Source of the DNA: an uncultured Porphyromonas sp.
GTDB taxonomy: Bacteria > Bacteroidota > Bacteroidia > Bacteroidales > Porphyromonadaceae
Assembly (NCBI GenBank): GCA_900546675.1
Contig: URDQ01000025.1
Location: 1 to 22,490, forward strand
DNA length: 22,490 nucleotides
Direction: 5' to 3'
Shown here: positions 16,978 through 22,490 of the stretch, piece by piece
Position numbering within the stretch: position 1 is the first letter of the stretch
How the letters are laid out: the number at the start of each line of letters is the position of its first letter
Translations under genes and position numbers: made by a program
Notes under the pieces: model-generated
Database searches by the model: none
What the model saw: only the letters and a program-made list of their open reading frames with translations
Told to the model about the DNA's origin: nothing

Positions 16978-17143
16978 TCCACGTGAGAAATCTCAAATCT
17001 CCACGTGAAAAATGAAAATTCCCCACGTAGGGGCAAAACGATTCCTCCGAAGTTTCATTTCGTCCCTACGTAGGGAGCATTTCGTCCCTACGTGGGGATT
17101 ATTTTGTTCCTACGTAGGGATTTAGAAATCCCCACGTGGGGAT
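16978..17143. repeat. Eight-box, 22-bp-phased palindromic array (copy 2)
   Basis: Eight boxes have central CG positions at 16982, 17004, 17026, 17048, 17069, 17091, 17113 and 17135, with distances 22, 22, 22, 21, 22, 22 and 22. Seven carry ACGT cores (from CCACGTGA to CCCCACGTGGGG at 17130-17141); box 4 is CTCCGAAG. The first half aligns closely with the reverse complement of the copy at 5818-5980: 28 consecutive bases at 17033-17060 are identical, as is GAAATCTCAAATCTCCACGTG less one base at its edge (16987-17006). Box 5 differs in type between copies. The array lies between two divergent promoters, so it cannot be only a terminator. Confidence 0.85.
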
Positions 17144-17153
17144 CGACATTTTC

Positions 17154-17188
17154 TGCCTGCCAAGTGTCGTGATGCTCCGACAGGCATC
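17154..17188. other. Small alternative hairpins upstream of the LRR gene
   Basis: CGACAGGCA (17178-17186) can pair with TGTCG (17165-17169) plus TGCC (17154-17157) across a bulge, or GATGC (17171-17175) can pair with GCATC (17184-17188) instead. The two folds exclude each other. They lie upstream of the predicted promoter box, so a role in the mRNA is unlikely. Confidence 0.3.
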
Positions 17189-17232
17189 AGGATGGCTTCC
17201 CCTTGATGAGACAATGCTATCACAAAAAAATG

Positions 17233-17240
17233 TACATTTG
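17233..17240 (+). promoter_or_regulatory. Putative -7 box for the LRR-lipoprotein transcript
   Basis: TACATTTG matches the Bacteroidota TAnnTTTG box. Transcription would start near 17247, about 70 nt before the ATG at 17318. No well-placed TTTG -33 box is visible. Confidence 0.45.
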
Positions 17241-17317
17241 CCTACGGGTAGCCACTCTTGATGGAGGTCTGGCGCCTAAACATCTCTAGATAGCACAACT
17301 CCTAATCACATACGACT

Positions 17318-18766
17318 ATGAAAAGAACTACGCTGCGAACCCTTATGACGACTAGCTGGATACTACTCCTCACGCTCTGCGTCTCGACTCCTCATCTACT
17401 TGCTCAGGAGGACAATCTACTGCTATCGATACAGATCCAGTCTGCACAAAATGCGCGACAGGCTCTCAGACTGGCAGGTGTGAGCAATAAGCTGTGGATA
17501 GACTTCGGTGATGGCTCTGGTAAGCAACAGTTTGCCGTACCCGACGAGGTGCCTGAAGATCTGAACCAACTCAAGGAGATCCCGTTTACAGTGCGACAAG
17601 CGAATCCGACCATCAAGGTGTACGGAGCGGGTATACGCGCTTTCGGCTTCTTCCGTACTGGCTCTATCCTAGACCTTCAGCTAGTCAAGACGGACGATTT
17701 ACAGGTACTAGCTCTGGACAATACACATCTAGCTAGCTTGGATCTCAGCGGCTGTCCCAACTTAGAGGTGCTCCAGTGCTTTGGCAATTTCGAGCTCACC
17801 GCTCTTGACCTCTCTCACTGTCCTAAGCTTAAGGAGCTACAGATACAGTACACGGGTCTCAAGAGTATCGATCTAACGCCTTGTAAGGAGCTTGAAGTCT
17901 TTCTTGCTTTCAAAAGTCTACTAGAAGAGGTACACCTTGGATCTCATCCCAAGCTATGGTACTTCAAGGCTGATGAGGCGCACATTCGCTCACTCGACTT
18001 GTCGGGTTGCCCTGCGCTACAGCTCCTACATATGAACACGAACAATCTCTCGAGCTTGACTCTGCGGGGCAATGTCTCTCTGTCAGATATGCAGCTGGGC
18101 GAAAACAAGCAACTCGCCAGAGCCGACTGGAGCGAAGCACCTGCACTACGCTCGCTCTACCTAGACCAGACGGCGGTCGCTCAGCTAGACCTCAGGGCTC
18201 TACACCAGCTAGAGATCTTACAGGCACAGCAGTCTCAGCTGGAGATGGTTAAGGTGAGCGATCGGGCACACTTTAGCAAGATGATGCTATGGGGCAACAA
18301 GCTATCGGCGTGCGCACTAGACACCCTCTATGCTACGCTGGCTCCTCTGCCAGCTGGCGATCAAGATACGATCTACCTACGGGCCACGGCAGACTTTACT
18401 AATCCTGGTCTAGAGACTTCGCGTACGGAGATTGCTAAAAACAAGGGCTACCTCCTCCTAGACATTATGAGCCTTGAGGAGCTGGTCGGTGACGCTACTG
18501 GTTGCCCAGGGAGCAACGTAGGGATGGAGTACATCCCCCACGTTACGGAGCAGTGTCTCATCGCTATCGATGAGCAGAGACGCTATCGCATTAATGCGGC
18601 TCTAGGCGTGAGTTCGATCTCTATCTATGATGCTCAGGGGCTACTGCTCCTAGAGCAACTAGCCTCTACGACAGAGCTAGACCTCTCTAGGCTCCCAGCT
18701 GGGCAGTACATCGTACTGGCCACTGCTCTTACTGGTCAGACCTATGGTCAGATGCTAATCCTCTAG
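17318..18766 (+). CDS. Secreted leucine-rich-repeat protein with type IX (Por) sorting domain, InlJ-like
   Basis: The 482-residue product has a signal peptide (cleavage near HLLA|Q, residue 29), an N-terminal domain of unknown role (about 32-125) and about eight LRR units of 20-22 residues (about 128-310) with the repeated pattern LxxLDLSGCPxLExLQ. Cysteines recur at the same LRR position (LSGCP, LSHCP, LTPCK, LSGCP), as in internalin-J-type cysteine-ladder LRRs. The C-terminus (about 422-482; SISIYDAQG, LDLSRLPAGQYIV) matches the type IX secretion sorting domain, so the protein is likely exported and surface-attached or released. Porphyromonas gingivalis has a similar-sized InlJ; adhesion or community formation is a plausible role. 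It is followed after 13 bp by the lipoprotein gene. Confidence 0.88.
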   Translation: MKRTTLRTLMTTSWILLLTLCVSTPHLLAQEDNLLLSIQIQSAQNARQALRLAGVSNKLWIDFGDGSGKQQFAVPDEVPEDLNQLKEIPFTVRQANPTIKVYGAGIRAFGFFRTGSILDLQLVKTDDLQVLALDNTHLASLDLSGCPNLEVLQCFGNFELTALDLSHCPKLKELQIQYTGLKSIDLTPCKELEVFLAFKSLLEEVHLGSHPKLWYFKADEAHIRSLDLSGCPALQLLHMNTNNLSSLTLRGNVSLSDMQLGENKQLARADWSEAPALRSLYLDQTAVAQLDLRALHQLEILQAQQSQLEMVKVSDRAHFSKMMLWGNKLSACALDTLYATLAPLPAGDQDTIYLRATADFTNPGLETSRTEIAKNKGYLLLDIMSLEELVGDATGCPGSNVGMEYIPHVTEQCLIAIDEQRRYRINAALGVSSISIYDAQGLLLLEQLASTTELDLSRLPAGQYIVLATALTGQTYGQMLIL

Positions 18767-18779
18767 TTGTGATCACGCT

Positions 18780-20135
18780 ATGAATAAGACTTTAATACAT
18801 CTCTTCGTGGCCCTTCTCCTGGCCTGGGCTACCTTGTCGCTCGTGGGTTGCCACGCTGATCCTAAACCTACGAGAGAGGATCCGAGCAAAGAGGGGGAGC
18901 ATGAGGGAGAAGGTGAAAATCCTGATACCATACCCGACACCGTAAAGGTTACGCCACAAGCCTTCTTTATGCCTCTGCTACGCTTTGGCGAGCAAGTGTC
19001 TCCGACTGAGTTAGACGAGTGGAGTACGCTAGTGGGAGCGACCCTAACCGCTTCAGATGCTGAGGCAAGGCATTACGCTCTGCCTACGGACACGCTAGAG
19101 GCTATGATTCTTCAGACTCCTCGAGGCATCTACAGAGAGATGACACTCATCGTGCCGCATCATCCTTTTGGAGCAGAGCGTAGCTTCTTGAGCTTCTTGC
19201 GAGGGGAGGGCTTTCGGCAAAGTCAGCTCTATCCATACCTTTGGTTTGACCAAAAGCGTGGACTATGGTTGGAGTACTACGCCGACGAGACTGCTAGAGA
19301 GGATATTCACTACTATGCGGGTGCTGTGCTGACCGACTTCTCGCTCGCCTTTACTCAGCTCTGCAAGGATGTCTCTCGTCGGGAGGTGCGCGAGCAGCTA
19401 GCGACTCAAGGGTATCAGTACAATAAGGAGGCGAGCGACCTCTACAAGCTTGTCTTCGACCGAGCTGAGAGCGACTGGCCTCGGGTGGTGGTCTACTACG
19501 ACAAGAGCAATGAGCAACCTGCTCAGGTGCAGATGCTAGCACGTGATCGATACGTACTGCACAGCCCGACGATTCAGAAGCGTCTCGAGGAGCAGGGCTT
19601 TTATGTCAATACGAAGCGACACAGCTACGAGGCTTTTAGCTACATTCATAACGATATGGAGCTACAAGTGGATCTCTACATGAGCGAAAAGCCCGCTCAG
19701 AGCAAGACGCCTGGAGGACTCATCATCTCCTACCATGTGAACCCGAATGCGCCAGTTCAAATAGAACATATAGACTTCCCCAGCTTTCAGTGGGGCGCTA
19801 CGCAGGAGGAGCTAGAAGCTTTTGAGAAGGAGCGTGGTCGCATACCGCAAATGTTTATGGGGGTACTCAACGTGCCAACGGGTGATCCAAACTTCCCTCG
19901 TCACGCTTACTACTTCGATGGTAATGGTAAGTACATCTTCTCAGAGACTCAGGTCTCACGCCCTGCGGTCATCAAGGATAAAGCTTTTGTACAGCTGATG
20001 CGCGATGCGGGCTTTGACTTCGATAGTGAGCAGGACGGGAAGATCAAATACTTCAACGACTTCCAGCATATCGTCGCAATCATCGACCTCACGGCTCCTA
20101 GCCTCGGTATCACCTACCGTCCACTCGGTGGGTAA
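18780..20135 (+). CDS. Predicted lipoprotein with four internal repeats, function unknown
   Basis: The 451-residue product has a type II signal peptide with lipobox LVGC (Cys24). An acidic, disordered linker follows (about 25-55, rich in Glu/Asp). After that come what look like four copies of a motif 'x-L-x3-GF/Y, then aromatic strand, then hydrophobic strand': FLSFLRGEGFRQ (136-147), EVREQLATQGYQY (202-214), IQKRLEEQGFYV (265-276) and FVQLMRDAGFDF (403-414). Each is followed by Y/F-rich strands such as LWLEYYAD, RVVVYYD and LQVDLYM. I do not recognise the family. It lies 13 bp after the LRR gene and is probably co-transcribed, so an outer-membrane or surface role linked to that protein is an inference. 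Confidence 0.85.
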   Translation: MNKTLIHLFVALLLAWATLSLVGCHADPKPTREDPSKEGEHEGEGENPDTIPDTVKVTPQAFFMPLLRFGEQVSPTELDEWSTLVGATLTASDAEARHYALPTDTLEAMILQTPRGIYREMTLIVPHHPFGAERSFLSFLRGEGFRQSQLYPYLWFDQKRGLWLEYYADETAREDIHYYAGAVLTDFSLAFTQLCKDVSRREVREQLATQGYQYNKEASDLYKLVFDRAESDWPRVVVYYDKSNEQPAQVQMLARDRYVLHSPTIQKRLEEQGFYVNTKRHSYEAFSYIHNDMELQVDLYMSEKPAQSKTPGGLIISYHVNPNAPVQIEHIDFPSFQWGATQEELEAFEKERGRIPQMFMGVLNVPTGDPNFPRHAYYFDGNGKYIFSETQVSRPAVIKDKAFVQLMRDAGFDFDSEQDGKIKYFNDFQHIVAIIDLTAPSLGITYRPLGG

Positions 20136-20156
20136 CGGGCTAGAGACTCCTAGGCT

Positions 20157-20220
20157 AAGTTTCACGGCAAAAACGAGTTTTGGGGCGTTTGCCCCAAAAC
20201 TCGTTTTTGCCGTGAAACTT
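20157..20220. terminator. Perfect 30-bp stem, 4-nt loop hairpin between convergent genes
   Basis: Arms 20157-20186 and 20191-20220 are exact reverse complements over 30 bases with loop GTTT. The stem has a G/C-rich top (TGGGGC/GCCCCA) and A/T-rich stretches (CAAAAACG/CGTTTTTG). It lies 21 bp after the lipoprotein stop and 25 bp before the stop of the opposing small gene. A bidirectional terminator is the simplest role, although no T-tract follows on either side and the stem is longer than normal intrinsic terminators. Confidence 0.6.
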
Positions 20221-20245
20221 GGGTCAACAGACCATAAAGAGCTGG

Positions 20246-20482
20246 CTACTCTTCTTCAGTATCGCTTGTCTCCCTCTCCCTGTAGATCAGCATCGCTGAG
20301 GGTACCCAGTTGGAGAGACTAGCGCCCTGTGAACCTCCAAAGATAGCTGTAGAGTACTTGATATCAATGACCTCTATATTATTCTCGGCGATGAAGTTGT
20401 TGATCAAACTGTCCAGTTTATCGCTGCTACCAGTACAATCTCTTGATAGGGGAATGAATGTCTTGACCTTGATTGCTGTCAT
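20246..20482 (-). CDS. Small Cse60-like protein
   Basis: The 78-residue product starts MTAIKVKTF and continues with a helix (KLDSLINNFIAENN), a strand VIDIKYSTAIFG and a final strand SAMLIYRE. This order (IKVK..., a helix, VIDIKYS, then a hydrophobic strand ending in IYR/K) resembles the small Cse60/DUF2758 family, named from a sporulation protein in Bacillus but also found in non-spore-formers, where its function is unknown. The acidic tail (TSDTEEE) is extra. It lies 148 bp after the 326-residue gene on the same strand, with a structured spacer between them. Family assignment is by memory of the motif, not a search. Confidence 0.6.
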   Translation of the reverse strand: MTAIKVKTFIPLSRDCTGSSDKLDSLINNFIAENNIEVIDIKYSTAIFGGSQGASLSNWVPSAMLIYRERETSDTEEE

Positions 20483-20525
20483 GATTGTAAGAGTTTATTC
20501 GTTATAATAAGTCGATGTGATTTCG

Positions 20526-20620
20526 GAGAGAGGATGATCCTTTGTCGACAAAGCGGAATGGGTAAGCGCCCCGTCCAACTTTGCCCCCTAATCCTTTAAT
20601 AGGTACGGGCATCCTCTCTC
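20526..20620 (-). other. Structured spacer or leader closed by an 11-bp stem
   Basis: GAGAGAGGATG (20526-20536) pairs with CATCCTCTCTC (20610-20620). Inside lie the palindrome TTTGTCGACAAA (20541-20552) and runs GCGCCCCG and TTGCCCCC. On the minus strand it would sit in the 5' leader of the Cse60-like gene, 43 bases before the ATG. It could be an mRNA leader, a processing site or an intergenic repeat. I do not recognise it as a known riboswitch. Confidence 0.45.
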
Positions 20621-20630
20621 TAGACCAATC

Positions 20631-21611
20631 CTATAGCTTGTTACGCCAGTGATCAATCATAGCGGTTAGGAACTTCTTGCGCTGAGGATCTGCAATGCTC
20701 GCAAAGGGCGCAGCACCGATGTCCTTTAGAGCTTTTGCAATCTGCTCATCAATCTTGCTTTTCCGACTCTTATCTCCTTTTATAGGAGGCGTTGGCTTGA
20801 CATGGTTAATGAGCATCTTATACTCACCCTCGGTCAGCAGGAGTGAGAAGTTGCCGCCCTCCAGCTTGCCCATCCACCATAGGTAAGCATCTAGTATGTC
20901 AAACTGCTGTAGACCACAGAATAGAGCTGTAGACCCTGCACCAAAGATCTCCTCTCTCAGCTCATTGAGCGCTGAGATGTACTCTCCGATGCTTCCTGAT
21001 TGTAGCGTTTGAGCAGTCTGGGGCTTTAGACCCAGAGCACTCATCACCTTACGATACGATTCTCTAGCTAGTCTGTCATATATGGGGAAGCCAAGCGGGT
21101 ATCTCTTCGTGTCCATCATCATGCAGTAGTAGGCATACTTACTAATGAGGGACTTGAGGGTGGCTCCTGGCATCCCAATCTTCTGAATCCCATACGACGC
21201 CTCAAAGAAATCCTTACCTATGGTCGTTGGCTTACCTAGGTTTTGCAAAACGATGTCATAGAAGTAGTCATTGGGCAACTTTCCACTCTTACCAGCGAAC
21301 TGCGTGGTCTCATCAATAATCCTCTCCGCCAGTCGCTCCAGCGAGAAGTAACTATAGGCGGCATTCGTAGAGTAGTAAGAGTTGAGGACTACAAGACGCA
21401 AGAGTATATGCTCCTGAGCCTGCCCTTGAACCGGTACCTGAATCCGACTTTGACCTTGACCATAACCTTCTTCTCCGCGAAATAGCCTCGATATGATCGC
21501 CCGCTGATTATTGTACGGGAGACCTTTCGTATCAATCTCTCCTCCATTCTTTGTGATGGTCTGCGCTAGGAGCGTCATGACGTCTCTAATCTCTGATGCT
21601 GTTGTTTTCAT
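20631..21611 (-). CDS. Unrecognised protein, possibly related to OGG-fold/HhH DNA-glycosylase-like proteins
   Basis: The 326-residue product has no signal peptide or membrane segment and looks soluble and largely helical. Segments worth noting are LRLVVLNSYYSTNAAYSYFS (71-90), SLISKYAYYCMM plus FPIYDRLARESY (154-186) and FDILDAYLWWMGK (237-249). The order 'VLNSxYST ... KY ... YPIYD ... LWxxGK' recalls uncharacterised OGG-fold proteins sometimes found beside defence genes, but here the match is from memory and the catalytic Lys/Asp pair is not clear to me. A Gly/Gln-rich loop (GEEGYGQGQ, near 46-54) and a basic tail (KSRKSK, 281-286) are also present. It is followed by the Cse60-like gene and preceded by a long non-coding leader. 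Confidence 0.75.
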   Translation of the reverse strand: MKTTASEIRDVMTLLAQTITKNGGEIDTKGLPYNNQRAIISRLFRGEEGYGQGQSRIQVPVQGQAQEHILLRLVVLNSYYSTNAAYSYFSLERLAERIIDETTQFAGKSGKLPNDYFYDIVLQNLGKPTTIGKDFFEASYGIQKIGMPGATLKSLISKYAYYCMMMDTKRYPLGFPIYDRLARESYRKVMSALGLKPQTAQTLQSGSIGEYISALNELREEIFGAGSTALFCGLQQFDILDAYLWWMGKLEGGNFSLLLTEGEYKMLINHVKPTPPIKGDKSRKSKIDEQIAKALKDIGAAPFASIADPQRKKFLTAMIDHWRNKL

Positions 21612-21668
21612 TCCGAATCTGTATTAAAGATGCGTGTTTGTTATTGATTAGTCGGTAAGCTTTGCTCC

Positions 21669-21693
21669 TATATAAAAGAACACCATTTATATA
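21669..21693. promoter_or_regulatory. Short inverted repeat in the leader of the 326-residue gene
   Basis: TATATAAA (21669-21676) and TTTATATA (21686-21693) form an 8-bp inverted repeat with a 9-base gap, about 60 bp before the ATG. It could be an operator or a weak hairpin. Confidence 0.25.
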
Positions 21694-21800
21694 AGACTCT
21701 CTGAGTCCTAGTAGTACTCACGCAGTCAGAGCCATGTGGGCAATTACTGGTTGTTACTTTTCTTTTGAGGGAGATACCCTATAACAGGTAATGTTCTACA

Positions 21801-21832
21801 CAAAGATAAAACTTTATTTCAAGTCGTGCAAG
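21801..21832 (-). promoter_or_regulatory. Putative promoter for the 326-residue gene
   Basis: On the minus strand CTTG (21832-21829) is followed after 20 bases by TATCTTTG (21808-21801), a full match to TAnnTTTG with a one-mismatch -33 box. It would give a leader of about 180 nt, which also contains the hairpin GACTCTCTGAGTC and the inverted repeat at 21669-21693. Confidence 0.4.
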
Positions 21833-21881
21833 AGATTAGAAATTAGGGATTAGAAGTTAGAGATTAGAAATTAGAGGTTAG
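21833..21881. repeat. 14-bp tandem repeat, 3.5 copies
   Basis: AGATTAGAAATTAG (21833-21846), GGATTAGAAGTTAG (21847-21860), AGATTAGAAATTAG (21861-21874) and the half copy AGGTTAG (21875-21881). Each unit is itself two 7-bp TTAG-type halves. A related fragment lies at 5985-6004. No coding role seen. Confidence 0.8.
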
Positions 21882-21900
21882 AGGCGAGACTTGTAGCCCG

Positions 21901-22081
21901 TGTAGGGACACACGAGACGAGTAACGGCTGTAGGGACGCACGATCTGTGCGTCCGTTGTGTCAAAGGTTTTGGTGTTAGGGCTTTAACGGGAACGGATGC
22001 CCTCCGGCTGAACACTACCGTGCGTCCATACAAAGGGCTACTCGTCACGCTGTGATACAAAGGGCTACTCGTTACGTTGTT
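21901..22081. repeat. Mosaic of TGTAGGGACGCACG and TACTCGT repeat families
   Basis: TGTAGGGACACACG (21901-21914) and TGTAGGGACGCACG (21929-21942) are followed by a hairpin GGACGCAC/GTGCGTCC (21934-21941 with 21947-21954). Two 27-bp tandem units follow at 22028-22054 and 22055-22081, sharing ATACAAAGGGCTACTCGT. The same modules occur around the trmN6-like gene. This 21.9-22.1 kb stretch holds no supported gene. Confidence 0.75.
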
Positions 22082-22114
22082 GTGCAATAAGACGAGTGCC
22101 GGTAACGAAGGTAG

Positions 22115-22361
22115 CGACCGCTAGCGGTCGGACGAATCATAGCCCCTAGTCGGAGGAGCAAAGCTCCGAACGACTGGGGGGAGAAGGAAGCCGCACGAAA
22201 CAAACGACCTCCCCTATGCGGGAGGTAGGATTGGGACTGTATCCCCGTCTAGTCCGACCCTCAAGGGGTCGATAAATCAGGAGACGTCTAGCGTCCGTGG
22301 GTCGTTCGGGGCTGTTGCCCCTTCGACCCACGGCTATGATTCGTCGAACCTCTCACGAGGT
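22115..22361. repeat. Multi-hairpin structured element enclosed by a 14-bp inverted repeat
   Basis: GACGAATCATAGCC (22131-22144) and its exact complement (22332-22345) enclose a chain of stems: 22143-22152 with 22171-22179 (inner GGAGC/GCTCC), 22207-22213 with 22220-22226, 22234-22238 with 22251-22255, 22255-22260 with 22266-22271, 22283-22286 with 22292-22295, and 22295-22304 with 22324-22333 (inner GGGG/CCCC). A perfect 16-bp palindrome CGACCGCTAGCGGTCG (22115-22130) precedes it and ACCTC/GAGGT (22348-22361) follows. It could be a structured RNA or an intergenic DNA repeat; motifs of RNase P RNA, tmRNA and SRP RNA were not found. Confidence 0.6.
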
Positions 22362-22401
22362 CCTTCTGTGTGCGTCTGTTGTAGAACGACATAACGACTC
22401 C

Positions 22402-22415
22402 TGTAGGGACGCACG
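22402..22415. repeat. Third copy of the TGTAGGGACGCACG repeat
   Basis: TGTAGGGACGCACG exactly repeats 21929-21942, so the multi-hairpin element is bracketed by direct copies of this module. The last 75 bases of the window show nothing else that I can name. Confidence 0.6.
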
Positions 22416-22490
22416 GATAGTATCTAGCGGGATGGCGCGTAGATTCAACTATCAAATGCAACTGAATTGGTTTCATCGAGCTTCTGATAA

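Noticed and set aside
22146..22476. Short minus-strand open frames in the right-end repeat region
   Set aside because: They run through palindromes and repeats with no protein-like composition or homology that I can recognise.
22445..22490. Possible C-terminal end of a minus-strand gene entering from beyond the window (14 codons before a TGA)
   Set aside because: Far too short to support; only sequence to the right of 22490 could decide.

Overview
The window looks like a chromosomal segment from a Bacteroidota species, most likely Porphyromonas or a close relative. Evidence: a Por-secretion (type IX) C-terminal sorting domain, two CarboxypepD-like/TonB-receptor-like outer-membrane barrels, the long (634-residue) Bacteroidota form of PurF, a YidC with a long basic tail, and promoter boxes that fit the Bacteroidota TAnnTTTG pattern. 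The genus is an inference. No mobile-element protein, tRNA, rRNA or CRISPR array was found.

Layout, left to right. 1-197: non-coding, with a short array of palindromic boxes. 198-5651 (minus): a tetR-type regulator followed by two outer-membrane beta-barrel proteins, apparently one transcript. 5652-6043: tetR promoter plus a 163-bp array of eight boxes. 6044-6778 (minus): a TrmN6-type tRNA methyltransferase, flanked on both sides by dispersed repeats. 7001-16846 (minus): a tightly spaced five-gene run transcribed as pyrG, yidC, purF, carA, carB. 16847-17317: divergent promoter region with a second copy of the eight-box array. 17318-20135 (plus): an LRR protein with a type IX sorting domain, then a lipoprotein. 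20157-20220: a perfect 30-bp stem hairpin. 20246-21611 (minus): an unrecognised 326-residue protein and a small Cse60-like protein separated by a structured spacer. 21612-22490: non-coding, packed with several repeat families and a multi-hairpin element.

The core block joins three glutamine-dependent nucleotide enzymes (CTP synthase, PRPP amidotransferase, carbamoyl-phosphate synthase) with the membrane-protein insertase YidC, so pyrimidine and purine entry steps are probably co-transcribed. The flanks are cell-envelope and surface genes, and the right end looks accessory.

The most unusual signal is non-coding. Two intergenic arrays 11 kb apart, in opposite orientation, each hold eight near-palindromic boxes whose centres lie 22 bp (sometimes 21 bp) apart. 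A third array near the left edge has the same 22-bp pitch with a different core. The pitch is about two DNA helical turns, so all boxes would face the same side of the helix. I do not recognise this element as a described family and can only propose it as a candidate phased protein-binding array.
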